From the NCBI RefSeq assembly GCF_026790065.1, contig NZ_JALAMO010000006.1, positions 31,301 through 95,300 of the forward strand: 64,000 nt of DNA, given 5' to 3'. The translations under genes and the position numbers were made by a program. Source of the stretch: Bacillus sp. N13C7. Its GTDB lineage: Bacteria; Bacillota; Bacilli; Bacillales; Bacillaceae. Each line of letters starts with the position of its first letter. The stretch's first letter is position 1. Positions 51,516-60,939 of this stretch are shown here, in pieces. The notes beneath the pieces are model-generated. The model searched no databases and was not told the DNA's origin. It saw nothing but the letters and a program-made list of their open reading frames with translations.

Positions 51516-52268
51516 TCATCCATTTTCCTTCAATTGCTGATGCACTGTAAATAATGAAGGGTATGTCAGTACGCTTAAGATCACACATGTCAGCGCGGCT
51601 GACGCCATTGTTGTAAAGACGATTAACAGCTGAAAACGTACCGCTTGAATAGGATCCGCACCAGCTAAAATCTGGCCTGTCATCATGCCGGGGAGCTGAA
51701 CAAGTCCGAGCGTTTTCTGGCTTTCCAGCGTCGGAATCATGCTCATTTTCATCGCAGAAGTAAGAATGCGCTGTATAGATTGCTTCGGTGTGCCTCCAAG
51801 AGACAATATTAACTGAATTTCTTCTTTACGCACGCCGACTTCAGAGTTGAGCCGGTTTAAAAACAAACTTGCGAGCACCATCGAATTTCCGATGACCATC
51901 CCGCTGATTGGGATGACATATCGGGCCGTAAGCGGGATGATATGAAGAGACAGCAGAATTCCCTGCGTCACAATTTCTACAATCGCTAACGCGGCGAACA
52001 CCCTCCAAAACGAACCGATTGTATTTTTCTTTCGTTTGATCACATTTTGCGCTGCCACTGCCAGCATTAACAGCACCATCAGCACGATAAAAACAGGATG
52101 GTCTCCGCGAAAAATCAGCGACAGTACATAACCGATGATAAGCAGCTGTACCGCGGCCCGGATGGTGGCAATGATCATGTCTTTTTCTACGCCGGCTTTA
52201 AAGGATTTTGATAAAAACAAGGCGATCAAAACAAAGATCATCGTTAAAGAGAGGGAAAGGTAATCCAT
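51516..52268 (-). CDS. yjkA: UPF0014 (FetB-like) ABC transporter permease YjkA
   Basis: A 250-residue membrane protein with about seven helices, of the UPF0014/YbbM (FetB) family, the permease partner of a small ABC ATPase. Typical stretches are RYVIPISGMVIGNSMVLASLFLNR and LGLVQLPGMMTGQILAGADPIQAVRFQ. E. coli FetAB is linked to iron homeostasis; the substrate here is not known. It overlaps yjkB by one base (TAATG), so they are coupled. Confidence 0.92.
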   Translation of the reverse strand: MDYLSLSLTMIFVLIALFLSKSFKAGVEKDMIIATIRAAVQLLIIGYVLSLIFRGDHPVFIVLMVLLMLAVAAQNVIKRKKNTIGSFWRVFAALAIVEIVTQGILLSLHIIPLTARYVIPISGMVIGNSMVLASLFLNRLNSEVGVRKEEIQLILSLGGTPKQSIQRILTSAMKMSMIPTLESQKTLGLVQLPGMMTGQILAGADPIQAVRFQLLIVFTTMASAALTCVILSVLTYPSLFTVHQQLKENG

Positions 52269-53020
52269 TACCGGGTTCCTCCCTTCAAAAATTCCTTGGC
52301 TGCTTCATGCAGCGGATTAGAGAAAAATGTTTCAGTTTCTGCAATTTCCAGCAGCCGTCCATCCGCCATAAACCAAATGGTATCGGCTACTCGTTTTGCC
52401 TGCTCCATGTTATGGGTCACCCACATGACTGTCCATTTTTTCTCTTGATGCTGACGTTTAATCAGCTCTTCAATCTCAAGAACAGAAACCGGGTCCAAGG
52501 CCGACGTGATTTCGTCAAGCAATAAAATAGAGGAAGGATTCGCGAGTGTTCTGGCCAGTGACAGCCTTTGCCGCTGTCCGCCCGATAAGTCCTTGGCGCT
52601 TCTGTCTAACAGCTCTGGCGGCAGCCCTATAAGAGAAGCGAGCTCTTCGGGGGAGTATAGCTGGGATTGATGCAGCCTTTGCACGAGACTAAGATTGTCA
52701 CGCACTGTTCCGTCGAGGACGGGAGCCGATTGAAACGCGAGAGCTGCCGTTCGCCTCAGCTCATTGACATTCCAATCCCTGATTTCCTTTCCGTATATGT
52801 TCACTTCGCCGTGATCCGGCGTTCTCATTAAATTGCACATGGACAGAAGGGTGCTTTTGCCTGAACCGGAAGGGCCTAAAACAGCTACGATTGCGCCCTG
52901 TTGAATGTCTCCGGTGACATCCTGCAATACATCATAGGCTTGTCCATCTTGTTCATAGCTTTTTCTGACTGATCTAAAGGAAATGGCTGGTATGTTTTGT
53001 GTTTGATCATTTGCTTCCAT
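52268..53020 (-). CDS. yjkB: ABC transporter ATP-binding protein YjkB
   Basis: A 250-residue ABC ATPase: Walker A GPSGSGKST (about 44-52), Q-loop FQSAPV, signature LSGGQRQRLSLART, Walker B ILLLDEITSALD, and H-loop WVTHNMEQ. It energises YjkA. A GTG four codons upstream is in frame, but AAAGGTGATT at normal spacing favours the ATG at 53020. Confidence 0.92.
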   Translation of the reverse strand: MEANDQTQNIPAISFRSVRKSYEQDGQAYDVLQDVTGDIQQGAIVAVLGPSGSGKSTLLSMCNLMRTPDHGEVNIYGKEIRDWNVNELRRTAALAFQSAPVLDGTVRDNLSLVQRLHQSQLYSPEELASLIGLPPELLDRSAKDLSGGQRQRLSLARTLANPSSILLLDEITSALDPVSVLEIEELIKRQHQEKKWTVMWVTHNMEQAKRVADTIWFMADGRLLEIAETETFFSNPLHEAAKEFLKGGTR

Positions 53021-53139
53021 TACAATAATCACCTTTCAGTATAAGTAGGCTGAACCTATATTTAAATATAACGTGAAACCGATGCCTTTTGGTAGAAAAA
53101 ATAAAGGAGAACAGGCTTTCACCTATTCTCCTGCTCAAA

Positions 53140-54114
53140 CTATGCGGTCAGGTTTGGCTGTGTTTTCTTTTTCGGTTTTCTCGGCTGTGAAGCAAAGGTA
53201 TGTAATACCATCCCCGCAATAATAATGAATAAACCGGCAAATGATAACAGGGACGGAAAAACGCCTGACAGCAGAACAATTTCACCAAACAGCGCGAAAA
53301 TCACTTCACCGGACTGAGTGGCTTCAACGGCCGCGAGTTTCTGCGGGTTGTCTCTTACCATATCAGTGGCCCAGAAAAATAAAACCGTCGCAATGATGCC
53401 TGAGCTGACGGCAACGATAAAGGATTGAACGGTTTGCCCTGCTGATGGAAGGCCGTCTGACCACCAGCCGTAAGCCGCCAGTATAAGCCAGAACGGAAGG
53501 CTTGCCAATGTCATTCCCAGCACGCGCTGAAATGTATCAAGCCGGCCTCCGTATTCTTCCAGCATTCTCCGGTTTCCTAACGGATAGGCAAAAGCCGCAA
53601 TAACAACCGGCAGCACACTGAAAAGCAGCATCTTCCCTGAAAGCGATTCTGCATGCTGAAGCTGAATCAGCGCCGCTCCGATCAGGATGATCACGGAAGT
53701 GCCAAGTGATACTAGGGGAATCTTTTGCCGAACGAGTTGCGGACCACCCGGCATGTCTTTTTTGACATAGAAAAAAGGAGATAAGAGCACACCGGCTACA
53801 ATGGTGATTTGCCAAGTTCCGGCTACAAGCCATCCGGGACCGTAAGCAGCCGCAAAGGTAATCGGCGCGTAAAAAAGCACAAAACCGACAAAACTCCACT
53901 TGATCCAAAAGAACGGCTTTTTCCTCATCTCTTGTAAAAGAGGAGCGAATGTCCCTCTCATGATGACTATCAAACATAAAAAAGGCACCATAAAAATAAA
54001 GCGCAGCGAAGAGCTCCAAAGCCAGCTGCCTCCGGATAACTCCATCGCCCTGTTTAAAATAAAGGTAACGGCGAAAAAGAGTGAAGCTAATATTCCGATA
54101 ATGATTGCTTTCAT
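53140..54114 (-). CDS. yjlA: DMT-family transporter YjlA
   Basis: A 324-residue membrane protein with nine or ten helices of the multidrug-resistance EmrE-like / DMT superfamily (MKAIIIGILASLFFAVTFILN at the start, VEATQSGEVIFALFGEIVLL near the end). Substrate unknown. Two in-frame ATG codons exist; GAGGGAT lies between them and fits the second (54114), which also gives the expected length. Divergent from yjlB. Confidence 0.87.
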   Translation of the reverse strand: MKAIIIGILASLFFAVTFILNRAMELSGGSWLWSSSLRFIFMVPFLCLIVIMRGTFAPLLQEMRKKPFFWIKWSFVGFVLFYAPITFAAAYGPGWLVAGTWQITIVAGVLLSPFFYVKKDMPGGPQLVRQKIPLVSLGTSVIILIGAALIQLQHAESLSGKMLLFSVLPVVIAAFAYPLGNRRMLEEYGGRLDTFQRVLGMTLASLPFWLILAAYGWWSDGLPSAGQTVQSFIVAVSSGIIATVLFFWATDMVRDNPQKLAAVEATQSGEVIFALFGEIVLLSGVFPSLLSFAGLFIIIAGMVLHTFASQPRKPKKKTQPNLTA

Positions 54115-54245
54115 GATATCCCTCATTTTGGCATTATTTTTTATACTATACTATTCGGTATTATTCAGTTCAATGGAATCGTGAGAAAAACATCAGGTTT
54201 TGCGAGCCGCTAGGTGTGGAAGACAAAAAATAGGAGGTGATATTG

Positions 54246-54743
54246 ATGGGAACAAAGACATAGACGTACTTCTTTCAGGATGACGGCAGGATTCCGAATC
54301 ACCCAAATTTTCCGCTCGTTCGGTATCAAAACGCGTTCAGGGATACGAGTGAGGCAGAGCGGACCGTCAACTGGCATGGCTGGTCAAACAGCTGGTCAGG
54401 CAGTGTTTTTCCATACCATCATTATCACAGCAATACACATGAAGTGCTGATTGCTGTCCGCGGAGAGGCTGTGATTCAATTTGGGGGAGAGAAAGGGGCC
54501 GTCATTCCTTTCTCATCCGGTGACGCTGTCGTGATTCCAGCCGGAGTCGGCCATAAAAAGCTAAGTGCTAGCTCAGATTTTACCGTCATCGGCGCATATC
54601 CGGGGGGCATTCAGTATGATATGAAGACGGGAGAGCCAGATGAACGGAAGGAAGCGATGAAACAGATCAAGCAGGTGCCGCTGCCGGCGAAAGACCCGAT
54701 CACAGGAAAAAGGGCTCCTCTTTTGGAAATATGGGTAAAGTGA
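54246..54743 (+). pseudogene. yjlB: YjlB cupin-like protein with early stop codon
   Basis: The ATG at 54246 has an excellent ribosome site (TAGGAGGTGAT), but codon 6 is TAG (MGTKT then stop). After it, the same frame stays open to 54743 and encodes a full cupin-like protein: YFFQDDGRIPNHPNFPL, NWHGWSNSWSGSVFPYHHYH, THEVLIAVRGEAVIQFGG, GDAVVIPAGVGHKKL. The HYHSNTHE cluster gives cupin metal ligands. No good start lies between the stop and the GTG at 54444, which would lose half the domain. A single base change would restore it. Confidence 0.82.
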
Positions 54744-55133
54744 AGGGGAGAAATTGCTGGATTGTCAATAACTAGTGCCGGAGAAACGATATGACACGAG
54801 CTCCAAATAAATTAATTTCATAATCGAAGCAATTCACGTTCAAATTTTGTTCAAAAAGTGTTATCATATAGAAGGTAATCGAATTGGAGTTTTTTGTGTT
54901 TGCTATTTTCAGAGAGAGTAAAGGATTTTGACTTATTCAATTGTTTATTTTTGAGATAAAAATAATACTGAATATGGCAAGATGAAAAACTGGGTAGTAA
55001 ACATTTATTTTTGTAAATGATTGTGCATGAATTCACAATCCTTATTCTTATGCCTTCAAGCGTGAGATCAGGGAGAGGCACTACCCTTTCCAAAAAAAAT
55101 CAGCAAACTGCTTATAGTAAAGGAGAATTGGAT
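54744..55133. other. Long regulatory region upstream of yjlC-ndh
   Basis: AT-rich gap of 390 bp with the Rex operator at 55021-55038. TTGACT at 54928 and TTGTTC near 54848 are possible -35 elements, but I could not define a promoter with confidence. Confidence 0.4.
55021..55038. promoter_or_regulatory. Rex (NADH/NAD+ sensor) operator
   Basis: TTGTGCATGAATTCACAA matches the Rex consensus TTGTGAA-N4-TTCACAA with one mismatch. In B. subtilis Rex represses yjlC-ndh when NADH is low, closing a loop with the Ndh enzyme. Confidence 0.85.
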
Positions 55134-55556
55134 ATGCCAGAAACAATCGATCAAACAAATGCGTCTGTCAGCCAAAGCCAGCAAGATCTTATTGATCAGC
55201 TATTAAAGCCAGAAGTTCAAGAATCACTGACTGTTTTAGTTGACCAGCTTCCGAAGCTGACTGAGTTAGTGAATATTTTAACGAAGTCTTATGATTTCGC
55301 TCAGTCTGTAGCAACTGACGAAGTGCTAAAAAGCGACACAGTCGGTGCGATCACTGAAATTCTTGAGCCTGTAAAAGAAACGGCGAAAGAAGTAGCTGCG
55401 ACTGCAATCGAAGCAAAAGACCGTGCAGAAGCAAGCAACGAAACGATTGGACTGTTCGGCCTGCTGCGCATGCTGAAGGATCCTCAAGCTCAAAAGCTGT
55501 TCCGTTTTGCTAACAGCTACCTTGAAGTGATGAACGAACGCGAAAACCAAAAATAA
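55134..55556 (+). CDS. yjlC: DUF1641 protein YjlC
   Basis: A 140-residue acidic helical protein with the DUF1641 core (QSQQDLIDQLLKPEVQESL near the start; LFGLLRMLKDPQAQKLFRFANSYLEV near the end), paralogous to YjgD in this window. It is co-transcribed with ndh and may assist or regulate the NADH dehydrogenase. The open frame extends to 55017 through the Rex box, but AAAGGAGAATTGG marks the ATG at 55134. Confidence 0.9.
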   Translation: MPETIDQTNASVSQSQQDLIDQLLKPEVQESLTVLVDQLPKLTELVNILTKSYDFAQSVATDEVLKSDTVGAITEILEPVKETAKEVAATAIEAKDRAEASNETIGLFGLLRMLKDPQAQKLFRFANSYLEVMNERENQK

Positions 55557-55595
55557 TCTCAGATACAAATTGATATAAAGGACGGAGGATATACG

Positions 55596-56774
55596 ATGTC
55601 AAAACATATTGTCATTCTAGGCGCTGGTTATGGCGGAGTTCTTTCTGCTCTAACAGTTCGCAAACATTACACAAAAGAACAAGCACGCGTGACAGTGGTA
55701 AACAAATACCCAACTCACCAAATCATTACGGAATTACACCGCCTTGCAGCAGGCAACGTGTCTGAAAAAGCGGTTGCAATGCCATTAGAAAAACTTTTCA
55801 AAGGCAAAGACATTGATCTTAAAATTGCGGAAGTAAGCTCTTTCTCAGTAGATAAAAAAGAAGTTGCGCTTGCTGACGGTTCTACATTAACTTATGATGC
55901 GCTTGTTGTAGGACTTGGTTCTGTCACAGCTTACTTCGGCATCCCAGGTCTTGAAGAAAACAGCATGGTATTGAAATCTGCTGCTGATGCGAACAAAGTC
56001 TTCAAACATGTTGAAGATCGTGTGCGTGAGTACTCTAAAACGAAAAACGAAGCAGATGCAACAATCCTTATCGGCGGAGGCGGCTTAACAGGCGTTGAGC
56101 TTGTCGGTGAGCTTGCTGACATCATGCCAAACCTTGCGAAAAAATACGGCGTAGACCATAAAGAAATCAAACTGAAACTGGTTGAAGCAGGTCCGAAAAT
56201 CCTTCCTGTTCTTCCGGATGATCTTATCGAACGTGCGACGACAAGTCTTGAAAAACGCGGCGTTGAGTTCTTAACAGGTCTTCCTGTTACAAATGTAGAA
56301 GGCAACGTGATTGATCTGAAAGACGGATCAAAAGTTGTTGCCAACACATTTGTTTGGACTGGCGGCGTACAAGGTAACCCATTAGTCGGTGAATCAGGCC
56401 TTGAAGTGAACCGCGGACGTGCGACAGTAAATGACTTCCTGCAATCTACATCTCACGAAGATGTATTCGTTGCCGGAGACAGCGCTGTTTACTTTGCTCC
56501 AGATGGCCGTCCATACCCGCCAACTGCACAAATCGCATGGCAAATGGGTGAGCTGATTGGTTACAACCTATTCGCTTACTTAGAAGGCAAAACGCTTGAA
56601 ACATTCAAGCCAGTAAACTCTGGTACACTTGCAAGCCTTGGACGCAAAGACGCGGTTGCCATCATTGGTGCTAATTCTACACCGCTTAAAGGTCTTCCTG
56701 CTTCCTTGATGAAAGAAGCAAGTAACGTACGCTACTTAACACACATTAAAGGACTATTCAGCCTGGCTTACTAA
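55596..56774 (+). CDS. ndh: Type II NADH dehydrogenase Ndh (YjlD)
   Basis: A 392-residue flavoprotein, the main respiratory NADH:menaquinone oxidoreductase of B. subtilis, peripheral on the membrane. FAD binding ILGAGYGGVLSAL at residues 6-18; NADH binding ILIGGGGLTGVELVGELAD near 157-175; second FAD motif VFVAGDSAVYF near 289-299; C-terminal membrane-facing segment. The ATG at 55596 follows GGACGGAGGATAT. Under Rex control with yjlC. Confidence 0.95.
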   Translation: MSKHIVILGAGYGGVLSALTVRKHYTKEQARVTVVNKYPTHQIITELHRLAAGNVSEKAVAMPLEKLFKGKDIDLKIAEVSSFSVDKKEVALADGSTLTYDALVVGLGSVTAYFGIPGLEENSMVLKSAADANKVFKHVEDRVREYSKTKNEADATILIGGGGLTGVELVGELADIMPNLAKKYGVDHKEIKLKLVEAGPKILPVLPDDLIERATTSLEKRGVEFLTGLPVTNVEGNVIDLKDGSKVVANTFVWTGGVQGNPLVGESGLEVNRGRATVNDFLQSTSHEDVFVAGDSAVYFAPDGRPYPPTAQIAWQMGELIGYNLFAYLEGKTLETFKPVNSGTLASLGRKDAVAIIGANSTPLKGLPASLMKEASNVRYLTHIKGLFSLAY

Positions 56775-56786
56775 TCCTTTCTTGTG

Positions 56787-56842
56787 GATCAGACATTGCC
56801 AAAAGCGTTCCTTCGGGGATGCTTTCCGGCAATGTCTTTTTT
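56787..56842 (+). terminator. Terminator after ndh
   Basis: GACATTGCC and GGCAATGTC arms with a long loop, followed by TTTTTTTG. Confidence 0.8.
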
Positions 56843-56859
56843 TGTTTCAAAAAAAGACA

Positions 56860-56888
56860 TTGATCCTAGAGGAATATAAAGGTAAAAT
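56860..56888 (+). promoter_or_regulatory. Promoter of the hexuronate operon
   Basis: TTGATC, exactly 17 bases, then TAAAAT; the palindromic operator begins about 12 bases further on. Confidence 0.75.
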
Positions 56889-56899
56889 AAGACTAAATC

Positions 56900-56921
56900 A
56901 AAATGTTAACGTTAACATTTT
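56900..56921. promoter_or_regulatory. ExuR-type operator palindrome
   Basis: AAAATGTTAAC followed directly by its complement GTTAACATTTT, a perfect 22-bp palindrome just past the transcription start. The LacI-family repressor ExuR, encoded downstream in B. subtilis, is the likely ligand. Confidence 0.8.
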
Positions 56922-56947
56922 GAAATAGAATGAAAGACGGTGAGGAC

Positions 56948-58369
56948 ATGGAACCCTTTATGGGCGAAAATTTTTTGTTGAAAAATGAAACCGCTGTCAA
57001 CCTCTATCACCATTACGCGAAAGACATGCCGATTATTGATTACCACTGCCACTTAAGCCCGAAAGAAATCTATGAAAATAAGACATTTCAAAACATCACG
57101 GAAGCCTGGCTGTATGGAGACCATTACAAATGGCGCATTATGAGAGCCAATGGGATTGAAGAGACATACATTACAGGCGATGCGACTGATGAAGAGAAAT
57201 TTATGGCTTGGGCGAAAACCGTGCCTATGGCGATCGGCAATCCCCTCTACAATTGGACCCACTTAGAACTGCAGCGTTTTTTTGGTATTTATGATGTTTT
57301 AAATGAGCAAACCGCGCCGGCTATATGGAAACAGACGAATGAACTGCTCAAAGGAGAAGGCTTCGGGGCAAGAGATTTGATTGTGAAATCAAATGTAAAG
57401 GTCGTTTGCACAACGGATGACCCTGTCGACTCTCTTGAATACCACCTATTATTAAAAGAAGACAAAGATTTTCCTGTCAGCGTGCTGCCAGGATTTCGGC
57501 CGGATAAAGGGCTTGAGATTAATCGTGAAGGCTTTCCTGATTGGGTGCGGGCACTTGAAAACGCTGCAGCCATATCGATTTCAACATACGATGAGTTTCT
57601 AAGGGCGCTGGAAAAACGAGTGCGGTTCTTCCATTCAGCCGGCGGCAGAGTGTCTGATCACGCGATCGATTCAATGGTATTTGCCGAAACGACAAAAGAG
57701 GAAGCGGGCCGCATTTTTTCTGACAGATTGCGAGGAACAGAGGTTGCTGATGAAGATGAGAAGAAATTTAAGACGTATACGCTTCAGTTTCTTTGCGGTT
57801 TGTATGCGGAACTCGATTGGGCGATGCAGTTTCATATCAACGCCTTAAGAAATACGAATACAAAGATGATGAAGAGGCTCGGACCTGACACAGGCTATGA
57901 TTCTATGAATGATGAAGAAATAGCCAAGCCTTTATATAAACTGCTGAACTCAGTTGAGATGAAGAACCAGCTGCCGAAGACAATTTTATATTCACTGAAT
58001 CCAAACGATAACTATGTCATCGCCAGCATGATCAACAGTTTTCAGGACGGTGTCACCCCGGGAAAAATCCAATTCGGCACGGCCTGGTGGTTTAATGATA
58101 CAAAAGACGGGATGCTTGATCAAATGAAAGCGTTGTCAAATGTCGGCCTTTTCAGCCGCTTTATCGGCATGCTCACCGATTCCAGAAGCTTTCTTTCTTA
58201 TACGCGCCACGAATATTTCAGGCGGATCGTCTGCAATTTGATCGGGGAATGGGTGGAAAACGGCGAAGTGCCGCGTGATATGGAGCTTTTAGGAAGCATT
58301 GTGCAAGGAATTTGCTATGACAATGCGAAACACTATTTTCAATTTCAAGAAGAGAAAGCAAACGTGTAA
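56948..58369 (+). CDS. uxaC: Glucuronate isomerase
   Basis: A 473-residue uronate isomerase of the amidohydrolase superfamily, converting D-glucuronate to D-fructuronate and D-galacturonate to D-tagaturonate. The IIDYHCHLSPKEIYEN motif (about 27-42) carries the HxH; TWWFNDTKDGM and YTRHEYFRRI near the C terminus are conserved in UxaC. GGTGAGGAC precedes the ATG at 56948; the frame extends six codons upstream. First gene of the hexuronate operon. Confidence 0.95.
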   Translation: MEPFMGENFLLKNETAVNLYHHYAKDMPIIDYHCHLSPKEIYENKTFQNITEAWLYGDHYKWRIMRANGIEETYITGDATDEEKFMAWAKTVPMAIGNPLYNWTHLELQRFFGIYDVLNEQTAPAIWKQTNELLKGEGFGARDLIVKSNVKVVCTTDDPVDSLEYHLLLKEDKDFPVSVLPGFRPDKGLEINREGFPDWVRALENAAAISISTYDEFLRALEKRVRFFHSAGGRVSDHAIDSMVFAETTKEEAGRIFSDRLRGTEVADEDEKKFKTYTLQFLCGLYAELDWAMQFHINALRNTNTKMMKRLGPDTGYDSMNDEEIAKPLYKLLNSVEMKNQLPKTILYSLNPNDNYVIASMINSFQDGVTPGKIQFGTAWWFNDTKDGMLDQMKALSNVGLFSRFIGMLTDSRSFLSYTRHEYFRRIVCNLIGEWVENGEVPRDMELLGSIVQGICYDNAKHYFQFQEEKANV

Positions 58370-58436
58370 CAAAGTGTCCGCTCAGCATCACTGAGCGGAT
58401 CACTGCCCGAAAATTTCTAAGACACAGAGGTGGAAG

Positions 58437-59816
58437 ATGCGAACTGAACTGGCAAATAAGGTTGTGTCGATCGAAACAGAGAAAAGGCTTTCATTGAAAG
58501 AGAAGATTTCCTATGGTTTTGGTGATTTTGGCAACGGTTTTATGTTTGATCTCGGCCAGATTTATTTATTGAAGTATTTTACTGATGTAGCGGGAATCCC
58601 GGCTGCGATGGCCGGAGGCATTTTTTTAGTCAGCAAGCTGTTTGCAGCGATCACAGATCCAATTGTCGGCTCATCAATCGATTATCGCAAAAACATCGGC
58701 AAGCGGGGGAAATTCAGGCCTTATCTATTAATCGGCAGCATCGTGCTTGCGGTGCTTACTGTACTTATTTTTCTGTCTCCTAATGTATCAACGACCGGAA
58801 AACTGATTTATGCATATGCATCCTACATGATTTGGGGCATCGGTTATTCGTTTGTGAATATTCCGTACGGCTCATTAGGGGCTGCGATGACTCAAAATTC
58901 TGAGGATCGCACCTCCATTTCGACTTTTCGCCAGATCGGATCACTTGGAGCCTTGTTTATCACAAGTGTGGCCGTGATGCCGCTGCTCGTCAAATTTGAT
59001 AATCCGAAGGTCGGCTACCCGGTGGTCATGGGCTTGTTCGCCGCACTCGGTGTGCTATGGTTTTATATTTGCTACCGCAACTGCAAAGAGCGCATTGTGA
59101 TATCGGAAGCGCCAAAAGAAAAATTAACACTCTCATCTGTCGTCAAAACATTTATTGCGAATAAACCGCTGCTGACCCTTGTCTTAATGACGATTTTTTC
59201 AATTTCCGCATACAACATCAAATCCGCTATGCTCGTCTATTTCGCACAATATAATCTCGGCAATGTTGAACTGATGGCTTATATGAACTTTATTATTATC
59301 GGTTCTTCCTTTTTGGGCGTCATATTCCTTCCAAAGCTCGTCAAGATGTTTGGAAAAAAACGAACGGCAATGATTGGCTTCGGCATCAGTGTGGCTGCGG
59401 ATCTGGTCAACTTTATGCTTCCGTCAAACGTCTATGTGTTTACGATTTTGGCCAGCATCGCCTTTATCGGAATCAGTATCCCGAATGGCATTACGTGGGC
59501 GCTTGTCTCCGATATTATTGACTATGGTGAATGGAAATCTGGTGAACGGAAAGAAGCAACGACATATTCACTTTTTAATTTCTCCAGAAAGCTTGCTCAG
59601 TCCTTGTCCGGTTTTCTCTCGGGCATCGGTTTAGGGCTTATCGGTTATGTTCCGAATGCAGTTCAGACAGCACAGGCACTGATCGGCATCAAAGCGCTTC
59701 TGCTTCTGTATCCGGCCATTGCTTTGGCATTAGCAATGATCATTATCGGTTTTCTTTATAAACTCACAGACCAGCAGCATGCACAGATCGTTCAAGATCT
59801 TCATCAAAAGAGCTGA
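58437..59816 (+). CDS. yjmB: GPH-family sugar:cation symporter YjmB
   Basis: A 459-residue transporter with about 12 helices of the glycoside-pentoside-hexuronide:cation symporter family. Family motifs include YGFGDFGNGFMFDLGQIYLLKYF at the N terminus (read in two parts), DPIVGSSIDYRKNIGKRGKFRPYLL and a mid-loop after helix 6. In this operon it probably imports a uronide such as a glucuronide or oligouronate. The ATG at 58437 follows AGAGGTGGAAG, 67 bp after uxaC. Confidence 0.9.
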   Translation: MRTELANKVVSIETEKRLSLKEKISYGFGDFGNGFMFDLGQIYLLKYFTDVAGIPAAMAGGIFLVSKLFAAITDPIVGSSIDYRKNIGKRGKFRPYLLIGSIVLAVLTVLIFLSPNVSTTGKLIYAYASYMIWGIGYSFVNIPYGSLGAAMTQNSEDRTSISTFRQIGSLGALFITSVAVMPLLVKFDNPKVGYPVVMGLFAALGVLWFYICYRNCKERIVISEAPKEKLTLSSVVKTFIANKPLLTLVLMTIFSISAYNIKSAMLVYFAQYNLGNVELMAYMNFIIIGSSFLGVIFLPKLVKMFGKKRTAMIGFGISVAADLVNFMLPSNVYVFTILASIAFIGISIPNGITWALVSDIIDYGEWKSGERKEATTYSLFNFSRKLAQSLSGFLSGIGLGLIGYVPNAVQTAQALIGIKALLLLYPAIALALAMIIIGFLYKLTDQQHAQIVQDLHQKS

Positions 59817-59920
59817 CAGCACAATATAAAGAATATTTAAAATAATTAGTAAATAACATGTATTTGTAAGGGTTTTCTCTAGGAGGTGCCCAAAGAACTA
59901 GAAAGGAAGGAGGCACTGGA

Positions 59921-60934
59921 TTGAAAACGGTAACGATATCGGCTGAAGAAGCAAAGGAACTCGTTTTGGAAAAGTTGACTGATGCACGTTTGAATGAACA
60001 AGACGCTGAAAAAGTGGCAGATGTGCTCGTGCACGCCGATTTACGCAGCGTACATTCTCATGGGGTGCTGCGAACAGAGCACTATGTGAACAGGCTAAGG
60101 GCAGGAGGGATCAACCCTGAAGCGCATCCTGCCTTTAAAGAGACGGGACCCGTGACAGGAGTGCTGGATGGTGATGACGGTTTCGGCCATGTGATTTGTG
60201 ATATGGCAATGGACCGTGCAATTGACATGGCAAAGAAAAACGGTGTCGGCATGGTGACGGCCGTAAACAGCAGCCATTGTGGAGCGTTAAGCTATTTTGT
60301 GCAAAAAGCGGCTGATGAAAAGCTGATCGGAATAGCAATGACACATACGGACAGTATCGTTGTCCCGTTTGGCGGGAGGACTCCCTTTTTAGGGACAAAT
60401 CCGATTGCTTACGGTGTTCCGGCTAAGCAAAAAAAACCGTTTATCCTAGATATGGCGACATCGAAAGTGGCTTTTGGGAAGATTTTGCAAGCACGTGAAG
60501 AGGGCAAAGACATACCTGAAGGATGGGGAGTCGATGAAAACGGAGAAGCAGTAACTGATCCTGACAAGGTCGTTTCACTTTCAACATTCGGCGGCCCGAA
60601 AGGCTATGGACTATCGATTGTCGTGGATGTGTTTTCCGGATTGCTGGCGGGCGCGGCTTTTGGCCCTCACATTGCCAAAATGTACAGCGGCCTTGATCAA
60701 AAAAGAAGGCTGGGGCATTACGTTTGCGCGATCAATCCGTCCTTTTTTACCGATCAGGATGCATTTTTAGAGCAGATGGATGCCATGCTCGATGAACTGC
60801 AGGCGTCCCCTCCGGCTGTTGGAGTCGAGAGAGTGTATGTGCCTGGCGAGATCGAGCAGCTGCATGAAGAAAGAAATAAAATCCACGGAATATCAATTGC
60901 TCGGAGCGTGTATGAATTCTTAAAAAGCAGGTGA
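59921..60934 (+). CDS. yjmC: Malate/L-lactate dehydrogenase-family oxidoreductase YjmC
   Basis: A 337-residue NAD(P)-dependent oxidoreductase of the Ldh2 family (not the Rossmann LDH). Landmarks: [50 protein letters not shown] and [25 protein letters not shown]. Substrate in hexuronate use is unclear, perhaps a keto-sugar acid. The start is TTG at 59921 with GGAAGGAGG seven bases upstream. It overlaps the open frame of yjmD by a few bases. Confidence 0.9.
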   Translation: MKTVTISAEEAKELVLEKLTDARLNEQDAEKVADVLVHADLRSVHSHGVLRTEHYVNRLRAGGINPEAHPAFKETGPVTGVLDGDDGFGHVICDMAMDRAIDMAKKNGVGMVTAVNSSHCGALSYFVQKAADEKLIGIAMTHTDSIVVPFGGRTPFLGTNPIAYGVPAKQKKPFILDMATSKVAFGKILQAREEGKDIPEGWGVDENGEAVTDPDKVVSLSTFGGPKGYGLSIVVDVFSGLLAGAAFGPHIAKMYSGLDQKRRLGHYVCAINPSFFTDQDAFLEQMDAMLDELQASPPAVGVERVYVPGEIEQLHEERNKIHGISIARSVYEFLKSR

Positions 60935-60939
60935 GTAAA

